Shown: positions 49,329 through 58,229 of the stretch, one piece after another
Layout of the letters: each line of letters starts with the position of its first letter
Numbering within the stretch: position 1 is the first letter of the stretch
From: Bacteroidales bacterium H5
GTDB taxonomy: Bacteria; Bacteroidota; Bacteroidia; Bacteroidales; Muribaculaceae
Direction of reading: 5' to 3'
DNA length: 62,522 bases
Assembly (NCBI GenBank): GCA_001701225.1
Contig: DAAQ01000037.1
Location: 1 to 62,522 of the forward strand
Program-made: the position numbers and the translations under genes
Notes under the pieces: model-generated
Told to the model about the DNA's origin: nothing
The model's database searches: none
The model's input: the letters and a program-made list of their open reading frames with translations, nothing else

Positions 49329-51530
49329 TTAGCGGAGGTTGCGGTCGAAATAGTCGAGCATCTTGGAGTAGACGCTGAGACGGGCGTCGCAGCCATTGAT
49401 GGAATGGTTCATGTCAGGGTAGAGGAGCATGTCGCACAGGCGGCCCTCGGATTGCATAACGGATATGTACTGCATAGTGTTCAGCAGATGTACATTGTCA
49501 TCGGCCGTTCCGTGTATTATCAGCAAGGGGATATCGAGCTTTCCGGCGTATGTCAGAGGCGCCGACGTGCGGTATCCGTCGGGGTTCTGGGCCGGGGTGA
49601 GCATATATCGCTCGGCATATACCGTGTCATAGTAACGCCAGTCGGTCACCGGGGCTATGGCCACGGCGGCCGCGAAGGGGTTCGCTCCTCCCTCGGTCGA
49701 GGTTATGGCCATCAGTGTCTCGTATCCGCCATAGCTCCAGCCTGTTATGCCTATGCGGTCGCTGTCGGCATAGCTCTGGGCCCCTATCCAGCGGGCGGCT
49801 GCGCGCAGGTCGGCGGTCTCGAGTGTGCCAAGACGGCGGTAGACCGAGGTCTCCCATTCACGCCCCTTGCCTGCGGTGCCGCGCGGATCGACGCACAGTA
49901 CCACATAGCCTTTCATGGCCGCATATTGCGTCCAGTCGGTGCGCCAGCGGTTGACCACCTCCTGCGAGCCGGGGCCGCTGTACTGGTTGATGATGACGGG
50001 ATAGTGTCGCGAGGGGTCGAATCCTTTGGGCTTGATGATATAGGCGTTCATGCTGACACCTCCGTCGGTGTTGAGTGTGAAGAACTCGCGTTGGGGAGCT
50101 CCGGCATATCTGGCGGCTATCTCCTTGCTCTCCTCGAGCACGCGCACCTTCCTGTCGCCCTGTGTGGCCATGAGCGTGGCTACGGGAGGGGTTGCCGATG
50201 TGCTGTGGGTGAGGCAATAGTGTGTCAGTCCGGGAGTGAACCATGCCGAGCTCCACCCCTCGGCGGGCGAGAGTTCCTTGACAATCCCCTTGGGGTCGAT
50301 GCGGCTCACCACGCGGTTGATGCTGCCGGTGCGGGTCGACTGCACGTAGCGGTTACCTTTGGCGTCGGTGCCATAATATGCCGTCACATCGTAGTCGCCT
50401 GACGTGATGGTGCGCTGTAGCGCCCCGGCATAGGTGTACTCGTAGGCGTGCTGCCATCCTGTGCGGGCCGACAGCACAACGAATCCGTCTTTCTCGAAGG
50501 TAAGCTGCTCGTATGTGTCGGTGGGGAGCCATGCGTCAGAACGCTCTGAGAGCACCACCTTGCTCACGCCCGAACGGGGGTTGAGCGAGTAGAGCTCCAT
50601 AGAGGTCTGGTCGCGGTCGAGCGTCACCACCATGAGCCTGTCGGGCGACTCGCCGCCATAGGCTATGCGGGGAATGTACTCGATGCGGCTGTCGGGAAGC
50701 GCGAGGTCCTTGACCTTGCGGTTGTCGACGTCATACGAGTGCAGGGTGACGGTAGAGTTTGGCTGTCCGGCCACCGGGTACTTGTATGTGAACTGCCCCG
50801 GATAGAGGGCATATTGCGGCTTGGGGTCACATGTGCCCTCGTAGAGGGGGAACGAGTAGAGGGGTACCTGCGACTCGTCATAGCGCAGATAGCAGAGGGT
50901 CTGCGAGTCAGGAGCCCAGGCCATGGAGCAGTCGGTTGTGAACTCCTCCTCGTACACCCAGTCGGGTACTCCGTTTATCACGTTGCCTGCCTTGCCGTCC
51001 TTGGTCACGGCGACCTCGGTGTTGTAGTCAGTCTTCTTGAGATAGATATTGTTGTCGGGGGCGACGAAGGCCACTATCCTGCCGTCGGGCGAGAAGAGTG
51101 GGGCGCGCTGTGTGGCATGGGTGTCTGAGAGGGGCCGCAGCAGACGTGTGCGTATCTCGTAGAGATAGTATGTCGCCGTGTACGAACGGCGGTATATCGG
51201 TGTCTTGCCGACGGCCACGAGGAGACGGGTGCCGTCGGGGCTCAGCGTGAACTCCTCGATGGCGCCGGGGAGCTTGTTCTCGCGGGTGGTGGTCACATCC
51301 ATTACTGTCTCCTTCTCCTTGCCTGTCGCGATGTCGCGGCTCACGATGCGGTTGCCGTCGTCAGACAGCTCGAGATACGACAGTCCGTCGGGTGTGAAGA
51401 CAGGACGGTCGGGTGTCGGGGCGGCGTTCTGCGGATATACATACGGTGCAAGGTCGTGCATGACGCCCGCTGTGGCTGCGCCGGCTGTCGTGGCGGCGAG
51501 AAGGGAGAGGGCTGTGAGGACGGTTTTCAT
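49329..51530 (-). CDS. Dipeptidyl-peptidase IV-type S9 peptidase
   Basis: A 733-aa exported serine peptidase (signal peptide 1-18). The N-terminal beta-propeller carries the S9B double-Glu motif WVYEEEF near residue 192, which binds the substrate amino terminus. The C-terminal alpha/beta hydrolase has Ser599 in GWSYGG, Asp677 in HGTADDNV and His709 in MNHSI. It would remove X-Pro dipeptides from peptides in the periplasm or at the surface. It starts the minus-strand run down to the PL26-like gene. Confidence 0.94.
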   Translation of the reverse strand: MKTVLTALSLLAATTAGAATAGVMHDLAPYVYPQNAAPTPDRPVFTPDGLSYLELSDDGNRIVSRDIATGKEKETVMDVTTTRENKLPGAIEEFTLSPDGTRLLVAVGKTPIYRRSYTATYYLYEIRTRLLRPLSDTHATQRAPLFSPDGRIVAFVAPDNNIYLKKTDYNTEVAVTKDGKAGNVINGVPDWVYEEEFTTDCSMAWAPDSQTLCYLRYDESQVPLYSFPLYEGTCDPKPQYALYPGQFTYKYPVAGQPNSTVTLHSYDVDNRKVKDLALPDSRIEYIPRIAYGGESPDRLMVVTLDRDQTSMELYSLNPRSGVSKVVLSERSDAWLPTDTYEQLTFEKDGFVVLSARTGWQHAYEYTYAGALQRTITSGDYDVTAYYGTDAKGNRYVQSTRTGSINRVVSRIDPKGIVKELSPAEGWSSAWFTPGLTHYCLTHSTSATPPVATLMATQGDRKVRVLEESKEIAARYAGAPQREFFTLNTDGGVSMNAYIIKPKGFDPSRHYPVIINQYSGPGSQEVVNRWRTDWTQYAAMKGYVVLCVDPRGTAGKGREWETSVYRRLGTLETADLRAAARWIGAQSYADSDRIGITGWSYGGYETLMAITSTEGGANPFAAAVAIAPVTDWRYYDTVYAERYMLTPAQNPDGYRTSAPLTYAGKLDIPLLIIHGTADDNVHLLNTMQYISVMQSEGRLCDMLLYPDMNHSINGCDARLSVYSKMLDYFDRNLR

Positions 51531-51566
51531 ATCGGGATGTGGATTGTGTCTTGGGTTATGTGTATG

Positions 51567-52892
51567 TCAGAACAGCGAGAGCTGGGCCTCGTTGTCGTTG
51601 CTGGGACGGCGCGCGGGCTCGTGGTATCCGAAATCAGGGTCATCCTTGGGGGCGCGGGGCTTTGCCTCCCCCCCGGGAGCATACCAGTCGGTATTGCTCA
51701 GTTCGGAGTCTATACGCGATTTCTTGGGGCGGCCGCGACGGCGCGGAGCGGGGGCCGGAGGCTGTGCCTCGTATGTGGCCGCGGGAGCCTCGGCCACGGC
51801 GGCAGAGGCCGTGCGCGCTGCCTCGAGCTGTTCCTTGAGCGACTTGATCTCCTTGCGCAGACGCATCTCGGAGTTGGCCTGGTTATAGAGGTTGTTCTCG
51901 ATGGTGTGGCGCAGGGATGCGTTCTCCTCGTTCAGCTTGGCTATACGCTCCACACGTTCCTCGCGGCGCTCTTCCTTCAAGGCCTCCTGAAGTTCGGCAA
52001 TACGGGCCTCGAGACGCTTCTTGAGCTGTTCAAATTCGTCAAACTTGCTCTCTATCAATGCCATCGCTTCGTTCTGCTCGGCGTGGTTCTGCTCCAGCTC
52101 CTCGCGGACGGCTGCCGCACGGTTGCGCAGGTCGCTCACCATGTGGTCGGCCATGCGGCTCTTCATCTCGGCCTGCTCGCGCAGCTGTGTCTGGCGGTGC
52201 AGCTCGCGGGCGGTCATGGCCAGTATCCCGGGGTCGGTGTCTGCCGGAGCAGCTTCCTGTGCGGACTGTGTCTCGGGTTCAGGCACGGGACGTGAGCGCA
52301 GCTCGTCGAGCTCGGCCTGGAGCTCGGCTATACGGGCCTCGGCCTTGGCTATGGCGGCTGTGTCGGGACGGCGTGCGGTCCGGGCCTCGAGGTCGTTGAT
52401 GCGGTCCTGGAGGGCGCGTTTCTGATTCTCGATGCTGAGACGCAGTTTATTGTTCTCCTGACGCAGGCGGTCGGCAGCCTTGGATTCCTCCTCAAGCACC
52501 GCAACCCTCTCGGCCATGCGGGTGCACTGTGCGCGCAGCTCCTCATCGGCGGCCAGCGCCTCGGTGCCGGTGGCACGCGACAGGCGCGAGCGCAGCTTCT
52601 CGGAGAGCGCGCCAAGCAGATACTCTCGCTGGGCGTCTGTGGAGATGCATTTGCGGATAAAGTCGGGCTGTGCCGAGTTGAACACAGCCAGAACGGCGTC
52701 AAACAGATCTGCGGGAAGCGTGGGGTCTCCCGCGGGTTCATGCGCCTCGCCGCTGTCGGGCTTGGCCGTGGCTTCAGATGTCTCGGGCGTGTCGTCGAGG
52801 GCCGTTGAGGCAAATTCCTCGGCGGCATAATCCTCGTCCTCATCGTCGGGGCTGAATCCGAAAGCGCGCTTCACACCGTTCCAGATAGACAT
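51567..52892 (-). CDS. Coiled-coil protein with AT-hook and clamp-binding-like tail
   Basis: A 441-aa protein with an acidic N-terminus (about 12-60), a helical segment around FDAVLAVFNSAQPDFIRKC, and long coiled coils (about 115-190 and 245-350). A basic AT-hook-like motif RRRGRPKKS lies at 384-392, and the last five residues are QLSLF, matching the beta-clamp-binding consensus QL(S/D)LF. This combination suggests a DNA- or replisome-associated protein. I do not recognise a named family. The ATG at 52892 is chosen because an extension to 53000 crosses a promoter box. It lies 36 nt upstream of the DPP-IV gene. Confidence 0.75.
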   Translation of the reverse strand: MSIWNGVKRAFGFSPDDEDEDYAAEEFASTALDDTPETSEATAKPDSGEAHEPAGDPTLPADLFDAVLAVFNSAQPDFIRKCISTDAQREYLLGALSEKLRSRLSRATGTEALAADEELRAQCTRMAERVAVLEEESKAADRLRQENNKLRLSIENQKRALQDRINDLEARTARRPDTAAIAKAEARIAELQAELDELRSRPVPEPETQSAQEAAPADTDPGILAMTARELHRQTQLREQAEMKSRMADHMVSDLRNRAAAVREELEQNHAEQNEAMALIESKFDEFEQLKKRLEARIAELQEALKEERREERVERIAKLNEENASLRHTIENNLYNQANSEMRLRKEIKSLKEQLEAARTASAAVAEAPAATYEAQPPAPAPRRRGRPKKSRIDSELSNTDWYAPGGEAKPRAPKDDPDFGYHEPARRPSNDNEAQLSLF

Positions 52893-52934
52893 GATGTATC
52901 GTTGATTAAGGTATTGATAGGGATAGTTACTTGG

Positions 52935-53005
52935 CAAAGTTAACGTAAAAAATCCAAAAAACCTTGCCCGGGGGCTATATAATACCCTCAAGTCCCCCAA
53001 AATTA
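52935..53005 (-). promoter_or_regulatory. Two -7 boxes upstream of the coiled-coil gene
   Basis: TAACTTTG (52935-52942) and TAATTTTG (52998-53005) on the minus strand match the TAnnTTTG box. The nearer one gives a leader of about 36 nt. No clear box was seen for the divergent porin gene. Confidence 0.5.
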
Positions 53006-53105
53006 GTATTCATTAACACCTGTCGGACTGATTTTGATATTCTATATGAACTTTATTACAGAAGATTCTGTTTTTAACATATATTTATATAAAATATCTC
53101 ACATT

Positions 53106-54443
53106 ATGAAATCAGCCGCCACAAAGTATCTTGCCGCCGTTCTCCTCTCGAGCGGCGCCGTTCTGTCAGTGGGTGCCGAGTCGACAGACTCGCTGGTGTC
53201 TTTCCCGAGGAGCTCGCAGCGCCTCATGGCTGCGGAGATAGCCAAGGACACAAAATATGTCTATGTCAATGGGGATGCCTCGGGCCGTGCCCCGGTTGAT
53301 TCGGCCGAATCACTTGTGGCGCAGTTCTATGCCGACCAGTACCGCCAGTTCTATGACCCTCATGCCCCATATTTCATGTTCCTGACCAAAGATGCCAATC
53401 TGGCGCTCGGCATCGGCGGGCGGCTCATCCTGCGCGGATGGGGCGACTGGAACGGCTCGCAGGACTCGTATGAGTTCTTCCCATACGATATCGCCGTCCC
53501 GGCCAATCCAACCGAGCGCAAGGGGATAGGGGCCTCCCCATCGCAGTCGGCCATATTCCTGACGCTGCTTGGGCGTAACAAGACCCTCGGCAACTATATG
53601 GTATATGTGAAGGGTGGAGTCAAGAACAAGAATTTCGTGCTCAAGAATGCCTATGTCCGCATCAACGACTGGACTGCGGGCTATGCCTCGAGTACATTCA
53701 GCGACGATGACGCGCTGGCGCCGACCGTGGATGCGCAGGGCCCCAACGGCCAGATTTCGAAATCGGCCATGCTGGTGAGATATTTCCATACCTTCAAGAG
53801 CGGATGGTCTGTGGCGGGAGGCGTGGAGTTCCCCTCGTCAGACCAGACACAGATTGAGGGTGAGACGGAGAAATGCCGCGACTTCGTGCCCGACCTTGTG
53901 GGCCTGGCGCAGTATCAGTGGGACGGCGGCGACAGCCATATCCGTGCGTCGGGCATATTCAGGATGATGAGCTACCGCGACCTGCTCACGGCCCGCAACC
54001 ATAATGTGGTCGGCTGGGGCGCGCAGCTCTCGGGCCGCTGGCAGATGGCGAGCCCCTTGGCGCTCTACTATCAGGGCATCGTGGGACGTGGAATCGGGAG
54101 CTATTGCGGCGACCTGTCGGAGGGGAGCTATGACCTTGTGCCCGACGGTGACCGCCACGGCACACTCAAGGCTCCGCTTTCGCTCGGCATAACGGCCGGA
54201 TTGCAATATGATTTCAGCAAGAAGGTATTTGCCTGTCTCGCGCTCGGCGAGTGTCGGTATTTCGACAAGCGCGCTCAGGGCGACGACTATAAGTATGGCC
54301 TCTATGGTGCAGTGAATGTGTTCTGGAACATCACGTCGCGTGTGCAGGGCGGGGCGGAGTATATCATCGGGAAACGCAAGGATTTTGACGGGGCCAGCGC
54401 CTGCGCGGACAGGGTTGATGTGATGCTTTCTTTCAGCTTCTGA
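53106..54443 (+). CDS. DcaP-like outer-membrane porin
   Basis: A 445-aa protein with signal peptide (about 1-24, ending SVGAE). The remainder has amphipathic beta-strands typical of a trimeric DcaP-like porin (LALGIGGRLILRGWGDWNGS near residue 100, and a final VMLSFSF strand ending in Phe). Porins of this type take up small organic anions or dipeptides in Bacteroidetes and Proteobacteria. The ATG at 53106 is chosen because it begins the signal peptide; the in-frame region before it is AT-rich leader. Confidence 0.82.
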   Translation: MKSAATKYLAAVLLSSGAVLSVGAESTDSLVSFPRSSQRLMAAEIAKDTKYVYVNGDASGRAPVDSAESLVAQFYADQYRQFYDPHAPYFMFLTKDANLALGIGGRLILRGWGDWNGSQDSYEFFPYDIAVPANPTERKGIGASPSQSAIFLTLLGRNKTLGNYMVYVKGGVKNKNFVLKNAYVRINDWTAGYASSTFSDDDALAPTVDAQGPNGQISKSAMLVRYFHTFKSGWSVAGGVEFPSSDQTQIEGETEKCRDFVPDLVGLAQYQWDGGDSHIRASGIFRMMSYRDLLTARNHNVVGWGAQLSGRWQMASPLALYYQGIVGRGIGSYCGDLSEGSYDLVPDGDRHGTLKAPLSLGITAGLQYDFSKKVFACLALGECRYFDKRAQGDDYKYGLYGAVNVFWNITSRVQGGAEYIIGKRKDFDGASACADRVDVMLSFSF

Positions 54444-54461
54444 GCACTCGCGGCGCGCGGG

Positions 54462-54510
54462 CCGGGGGCGTTGCCCCCTGAACCGGACCCGGTGTGCTGC
54501 CCAAAAAGCA
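54462..54510. repeat. Intergenic repeat, copy A
   Basis: CCGGGGGCGTTGCCCCCTGA followed, after a C-rich spacer, by GCTGCCCAAAAAGCA. A related copy lies at 58001-58046. Both sit next to a terminator at the end of convergent transcription units. Confidence 0.6.
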
Positions 54511-54513
54511 TAG

Positions 54514-54539
54514 AAAAAGCCCCTTGTCGGGGCTTTTTT
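54514..54539. terminator. Bidirectional terminator, porin/engB
   Basis: Stem AAAAAGCCCC/GGGGCTTTTT with 5-nt loop TTGTC; A-run on one side and T-run on the other, so it can act for both converging genes. Confidence 0.93.
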
Positions 54540-54549
54540 GTGCTTGGTG

Positions 54550-55167
54550 TTATTCCTCTTCTTCCGCGCAGACGGGGAGCTTGTTGAGCTGTTCGATGTA
54601 GTCGAGGAGCTCTTCGCGGCCGCGTTTGTCCTCGCTGGAGGTAAGGAATACGGGGGGGAGTTCTTCCCAGGTGTCGAGGAGCTTGTCGCAGTATGCCTTG
54701 ACGTTGCGTCGCCCGACGTCGTTGCCGAGCTTGTCGAGCTTGGTGAATACTATCGAGAAGGGGATGCCGTTCTCGCCGAGCCAATCGAAGAATTCGAGGT
54801 CTATCTTCATGGGTGCGTGGCGCGAGTCTATGAGCACGAACAGGTTGGTCATCTGCGCGCGGCCCAGGATGTAACCCTTTATCATCTTTTCGAGCTCGTT
54901 GCGCTGGTCCTTGCCACGCTGGGCGAATCCGTAGCCGGGGAGGTCGACGATATACCACTTGTCATTGACAAGAAAGTGGTTGATGAGCAGGGTCTTGCCG
55001 GGGGTGGATGATGTCTTGGCCAGCTTGGACTGCCCTGTGAGCATGTTGATTAGCGACGATTTGCCCACATTGCTCCTCCCGATGAAGGCATATTCGTGAC
55101 GGGTGTCCGCCGGGCATTTGGTATAGTCGGGGCTGGAGAGGGTGAATCGGGCTGAATTTATGATCAT
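54550..55167 (-). CDS. engB: Ribosome biogenesis GTPase EngB/YsxC
   Basis: A 205-aa GTPase needed for 50S subunit assembly. The G1 loop reads GRSNVGKSSLIN near residue 30, G3 DLPGYGFAQRG near residue 76 and G4 TKLDKLG. The SSTPGKTLLINHF segment is typical. It starts 13 nt after the GNAT gene stop. Confidence 0.95.
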   Translation of the reverse strand: MIINSARFTLSSPDYTKCPADTRHEYAFIGRSNVGKSSLINMLTGQSKLAKTSSTPGKTLLINHFLVNDKWYIVDLPGYGFAQRGKDQRNELEKMIKGYILGRAQMTNLFVLIDSRHAPMKIDLEFFDWLGENGIPFSIVFTKLDKLGNDVGRRNVKAYCDKLLDTWEELPPVFLTSSEDKRGREELLDYIEQLNKLPVCAEEEE

Positions 55168-55180
55168 AACTTTATTATGT

Positions 55181-56263
55181 TTAGTCGAGCATTAACGAAA
55201 TCATGGGCCTTTCGGCGGGGAAGCGTAGTATGGAGCCTATCGCGGGAGAGGAGAAGGCCATCTCGGCGAGCACGCTGACGGTGACGTCAAAGTCGAGCCG
55301 TGCGGGGTCGGCGCTGTCGGGGAGTGTCTCGCATACGCCGTCGGCAATACGGTAGGTGTGCGAGTTGAGCTCGGGCAGGAGATGGTCGGTGACGCGCAGC
55401 GTGCATTTCAGTGCCGGGTCAGAGGCGGCCACGGCGTCCAGCAGCAGGGCTGCGTTGACCACCCTGGCCATGCCGCGTGGCATGAGGCGTCCTCCCATCG
55501 AGTCGCCCGGGCGTCCATAGAGCAGGAACGGCACTCCGGGATGCAGCTCGCGCAGACGCCGCATGGCGGCGGTACGGGCATCCTCGGTCTCGCCCATGAG
55601 GTCTGTCACCAGCAGCAGGTCGTCGCGCCGCACGGCCCATGCCATCGACACTATCCTCGGGCCCGAGTCGGGGTCGTCGGCGGTCATCACCACAAAGTCG
55701 CCTTTCTCGGCCTCAAGGTCGGCCAGGATGTTGTCAAACTGCCTGCGCGTGTGCAGCACATAGCAGGGGCGCAGGTGCTGGAACCGGTCGAAGGCTTCCC
55801 AGAGGTCGTCGGAGGCCGGTGTGTCGGCTACAGAATATTCACCCTTGACCGGGAAGGAGTGCAGCGACGTGAACCTCTGTTCCTTGGTGTAGAACACTGT
55901 CGAGAATCCGTAGCGGTTATAGAACCAATAGAGCGCCGACGAGGCCGGGATGAGCGTGCAGAGCATATCGCCCCTCTCGGCCGACGTGCGCAGGGCGCGG
56001 GTCATGAGCTGTGACATATACCCCTTGCCCCGCTGCGAGCGGCGTGTGGCGGCTCCGGCGATATAGCTCACGGGGAGCTCTGACCCGTGCAGCGACATCG
56101 AGTATTGCTGCAGCAGCAGCGAGCTCACGGGTGTCCCGGCGGGGTCGGTGAGCAGCATGGCCTCGTCGTCGCGGTAGACGCGCTCGAAATACATCGTCAC
56201 ATAGCTGCGGGAGTCCTTGAAGCTCTCCTGCCAGATTTTCATTATGTCGTCTCTCTTGCTCAT
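55181..56263 (-). CDS. Eis-like GNAT N-acetyltransferase
   Basis: A 360-aa protein with an N-terminal GNAT domain (about 5-150) containing the acetyl-CoA loop RRSQRGKGYMSQLM near residue 74. It is followed by a second GNAT-like region and a C-terminal SCP2-like domain (about 265-355), the layout of Eis-type acetyltransferases. The substrate is unknown; Eis enzymes can acetylate aminoglycosides or proteins. It lies 13 nt upstream of engB. Confidence 0.8.
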   Translation of the reverse strand: MSKRDDIMKIWQESFKDSRSYVTMYFERVYRDDEAMLLTDPAGTPVSSLLLQQYSMSLHGSELPVSYIAGAATRRSQRGKGYMSQLMTRALRTSAERGDMLCTLIPASSALYWFYNRYGFSTVFYTKEQRFTSLHSFPVKGEYSVADTPASDDLWEAFDRFQHLRPCYVLHTRRQFDNILADLEAEKGDFVVMTADDPDSGPRIVSMAWAVRRDDLLLVTDLMGETEDARTAAMRRLRELHPGVPFLLYGRPGDSMGGRLMPRGMARVVNAALLLDAVAASDPALKCTLRVTDHLLPELNSHTYRIADGVCETLPDSADPARLDFDVTVSVLAEMAFSSPAIGSILRFPAERPMISLMLD

Positions 56264-56329
56264 TTTCGTTGTTCGTGAGAATACATATCTTTAACGCTCG
56301 GGAGCGGGAGAGGGTTCTTGCCGTCACGA

Positions 56330-56364
56330 ATCGCCCCCGCCCCGGATTGGGGGACGGGGGGCGA
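56330..56364 (-). terminator. Hairpin after the DUF4301 gene
   Basis: ATCGCCCCCGCCCC pairs with a slightly bulged GGGG-A-CGGGGGGCGAT arm. No T-run follows on the minus strand, so termination efficiency is uncertain. Confidence 0.5.
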
Positions 56365-56389
56365 TGGTGTTGTCACTGAGTCAGAGGCA

Positions 56390-57913
56390 TCAACCCTGAT
56401 GAGCGGGGCGCAGCAGGTCGTTGACTGTCTTGACGGGGTTGAAGGTCGAGATGGGTACCTCGACAAACACCGTGTTCCAGTCGCTCATGGCGCCGTTCCA
56501 GAGGCCGGGGAGCTCCATGGCGCGCAGCTCCTTGCCGTGGCTCGACTTGGACGAGATGAAGCCGGTGGCGGGGTCGACATACTTGGGCAGGTCGAATTTC
56601 TTGCCGTGGATGTCTTTGATGTAGCATACGAGGTCCACGGGGTTGAAGTGTGTGGCCTCGGACATCATCTTCTTATAGTCGGGGTTGGAGAGGTCTACCT
56701 GGTTGCTCTCGAGTATCTGGGGAGATGCCGAGCCGTCGGGGTTGAAGGCGATGAAGGGGCCTCCGCCGGGCTCACCCTCGTTGCGCACCATGCCGCAGAC
56801 GCGCAGGGGTCGGTTGAGCTTGGCCTTGAGATATTCGACAATCTCGTCGTCGGCCATGTTGTCGAGGCGGCTGTCGTGGACGTTGAGCACGGTGCGCAGA
56901 TAGTCGGCCATGCGCTTGAGGTCGTCGGGGGTGTAGAGCTTCTCGTCAAGAGCGATGAGGTCTTCCTCGATCTGGTCGTGTACCTCGAGGAGCAGACCGC
57001 CGAGCACTTCCTTATATTTAATTGTGTCGGCGCGGCGCGAGTCGGGCACCACATTGTCGATGTTCTTGATGAACACGACGGCGCTCTCCATGTCGTTGAG
57101 GTTCTGGATCAGGGCACCGTGGCCGCCGGGACGGAACAGCAGGTGGCCATCCTCGATGAAGGGGGTGTTGTCGGGGTTGACGGCGATGGTGTCGGTCGAG
57201 GGCTTCTGCTCGCTCATGGACACGTTGAACTTGACGCCGGTCCTTGCCTCAGTGGCGGGGATTACCTCGGCCAGCTTCTCCTCGAACAGCTTGCGGTGGT
57301 TGGCAGAGACGGTGAAATGCAGGTTGACGATGCCCTTGGAGTTGGCTGCGGTCTGGGCACCCTCGGTGAGGTGCTCCTCGATGGGTGTGCGCGACCCGCC
57401 GGGATATGAGTGGAACTTGAGCAGTCCCTTGGGGAGACCGCCGTAGTTCATGCCTTCGGGCTTGACGATTGCGGCGATGATGTCGCGGTTGCGGCCTTCG
57501 GCCAGCAGCTCGTCGAGGCTCTTGCCGTAGAGCTTCTGGCAAGCCTCGCGCAGCTCGGGCAGGAAGGGGAGCTTGTCGATGTCGGCGATGAGCTTGGCCA
57601 CGGGAGTGCCTTCCTTGAGCTCGTCAGTGCCGCCGTCGACATATTCGAACAGGGCCTTGAACATGCGCGAAGCCGCACCCGAGGCGGGCACGAACTTGCA
57701 CACCTCGCCGCCATGCTCGAGGTATTGGTGCCAGCGGTCGAGGGCGTCCTTCACCTCGTCGTCGGAGAGGCGGAAGATACCGGCGCCCACACGCGCTGAA
57801 TCCTGGATTTTCAGATAGGGGAAACCGGTTGTGAACCGGTTGAGCTGGGCCTCAACTTCGGCCTCGGTGATGCATTTCTTGGCAATCAGCTCCTTGTCTT
57901 CAGGTCTTAGCAT
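56390..57913 (-). CDS. DUF4301 family protein
   Basis: A 507-aa cytosolic protein I assign to DUF4301, a Bacteroidetes family of unknown function. Recognised segments are VPASGAASRMFKALFEYVDG near residue 75, KPEGMNYGGLPKGLLKFHSY and LFRPGGHGALIQNLNDMESA. These resemble nucleotidyltransferase-type folds acting on sugar-phosphates. The ATG at 57913 is chosen since an extension to 57952 runs up to the promoter box. It is monocistronic with a canonical promoter (57950-57982). Confidence 0.85.
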   Translation of the reverse strand: MLRPEDKELIAKKCITEAEVEAQLNRFTTGFPYLKIQDSARVGAGIFRLSDDEVKDALDRWHQYLEHGGEVCKFVPASGAASRMFKALFEYVDGGTDELKEGTPVAKLIADIDKLPFLPELREACQKLYGKSLDELLAEGRNRDIIAAIVKPEGMNYGGLPKGLLKFHSYPGGSRTPIEEHLTEGAQTAANSKGIVNLHFTVSANHRKLFEEKLAEVIPATEARTGVKFNVSMSEQKPSTDTIAVNPDNTPFIEDGHLLFRPGGHGALIQNLNDMESAVVFIKNIDNVVPDSRRADTIKYKEVLGGLLLEVHDQIEEDLIALDEKLYTPDDLKRMADYLRTVLNVHDSRLDNMADDEIVEYLKAKLNRPLRVCGMVRNEGEPGGGPFIAFNPDGSASPQILESNQVDLSNPDYKKMMSEATHFNPVDLVCYIKDIHGKKFDLPKYVDPATGFISSKSSHGKELRAMELPGLWNGAMSDWNTVFVEVPISTFNPVKTVNDLLRPAHQG

Positions 57914-57949
57914 AGGTATATGAATTGATGTTGTTGTCAGTTCGTGCCT

Positions 57950-57982
57950 CAAAGATACGAATTATTCTCCAATAGCCACAAA
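57950..57982 (-). promoter_or_regulatory. Promoter of the DUF4301 gene
   Basis: On the minus strand, -33 TTTG (57979-57982), a 21-nt spacer and -7 TATCTTTG (57950-57957). Confidence 0.75.
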
Positions 57983-58000
57983 TAAAACGCAAATAAAAAA

Positions 58001-58046
58001 CCGGGGGTGCTGCTCCTGAAGGGGCGCACCCTGCTCAAAAAGCACA
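58001..58046. repeat. Intergenic repeat, copy B
   Basis: CCGGGGGTGCTGCTCCTGAA then GCTCAAAAAGCA. It is related to copy A (54462-54510) and again directly precedes a terminator. Confidence 0.6.
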
Positions 58047-58079
58047 CAAAAAAGGCCTTCCCCTTTTGAGGAAGGCCTT
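58047..58079 (-). terminator. Terminator of the tRNA gene
   Basis: A perfect 10-bp stem AAGGCCTTCC/GGAAGGCCTT with an 8-nt loop and, on the minus strand, a run of T residues. Confidence 0.92.
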
Positions 58080-58080
58080 G

Positions 58081-58154
58081 TAGCGGGACCGAGAATTGAA
58101 CTCGGGACCTCCGGGTTATGAATCCGACGCTCTAACCAACTGAGCTATCCCGCC
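58081..58154 (-). tRNA. tRNA-Met (CAU)
   Basis: A 74-nt cloverleaf on the minus strand. The 7-bp acceptor stem is GGCGGGA with TCCCGCT (one G-T), the D-arm reads GCTCAGTTGGTTAGAGC, the anticodon loop is TTCATAA and the T-arm holds GTTCAATTC. CCA is not encoded. One A-C mismatch closes the anticodon stem. The CAU anticodon means methionine, unless C34 is modified to lysidine (isoleucine-2); sequence alone does not decide. No CCA or intron is seen. Confidence 0.9.
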
Positions 58155-58171
58155 ATACCGATTTTGCGCTG

Positions 58172-58202
58172 CAAAGTTAGCGCTTTTCCATGAGATGACA
58201 AA
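58172..58202 (-). promoter_or_regulatory. Promoter of the tRNA gene
   Basis: -33 TTTG (58199-58202), a 19-nt spacer and -7 TAACTTTG (58172-58179) on the minus strand, 18 nt before the tRNA. Confidence 0.8.
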
Positions 58203-58229
58203 ATATTTCGGCAAATCTTTTCTGAAAAG

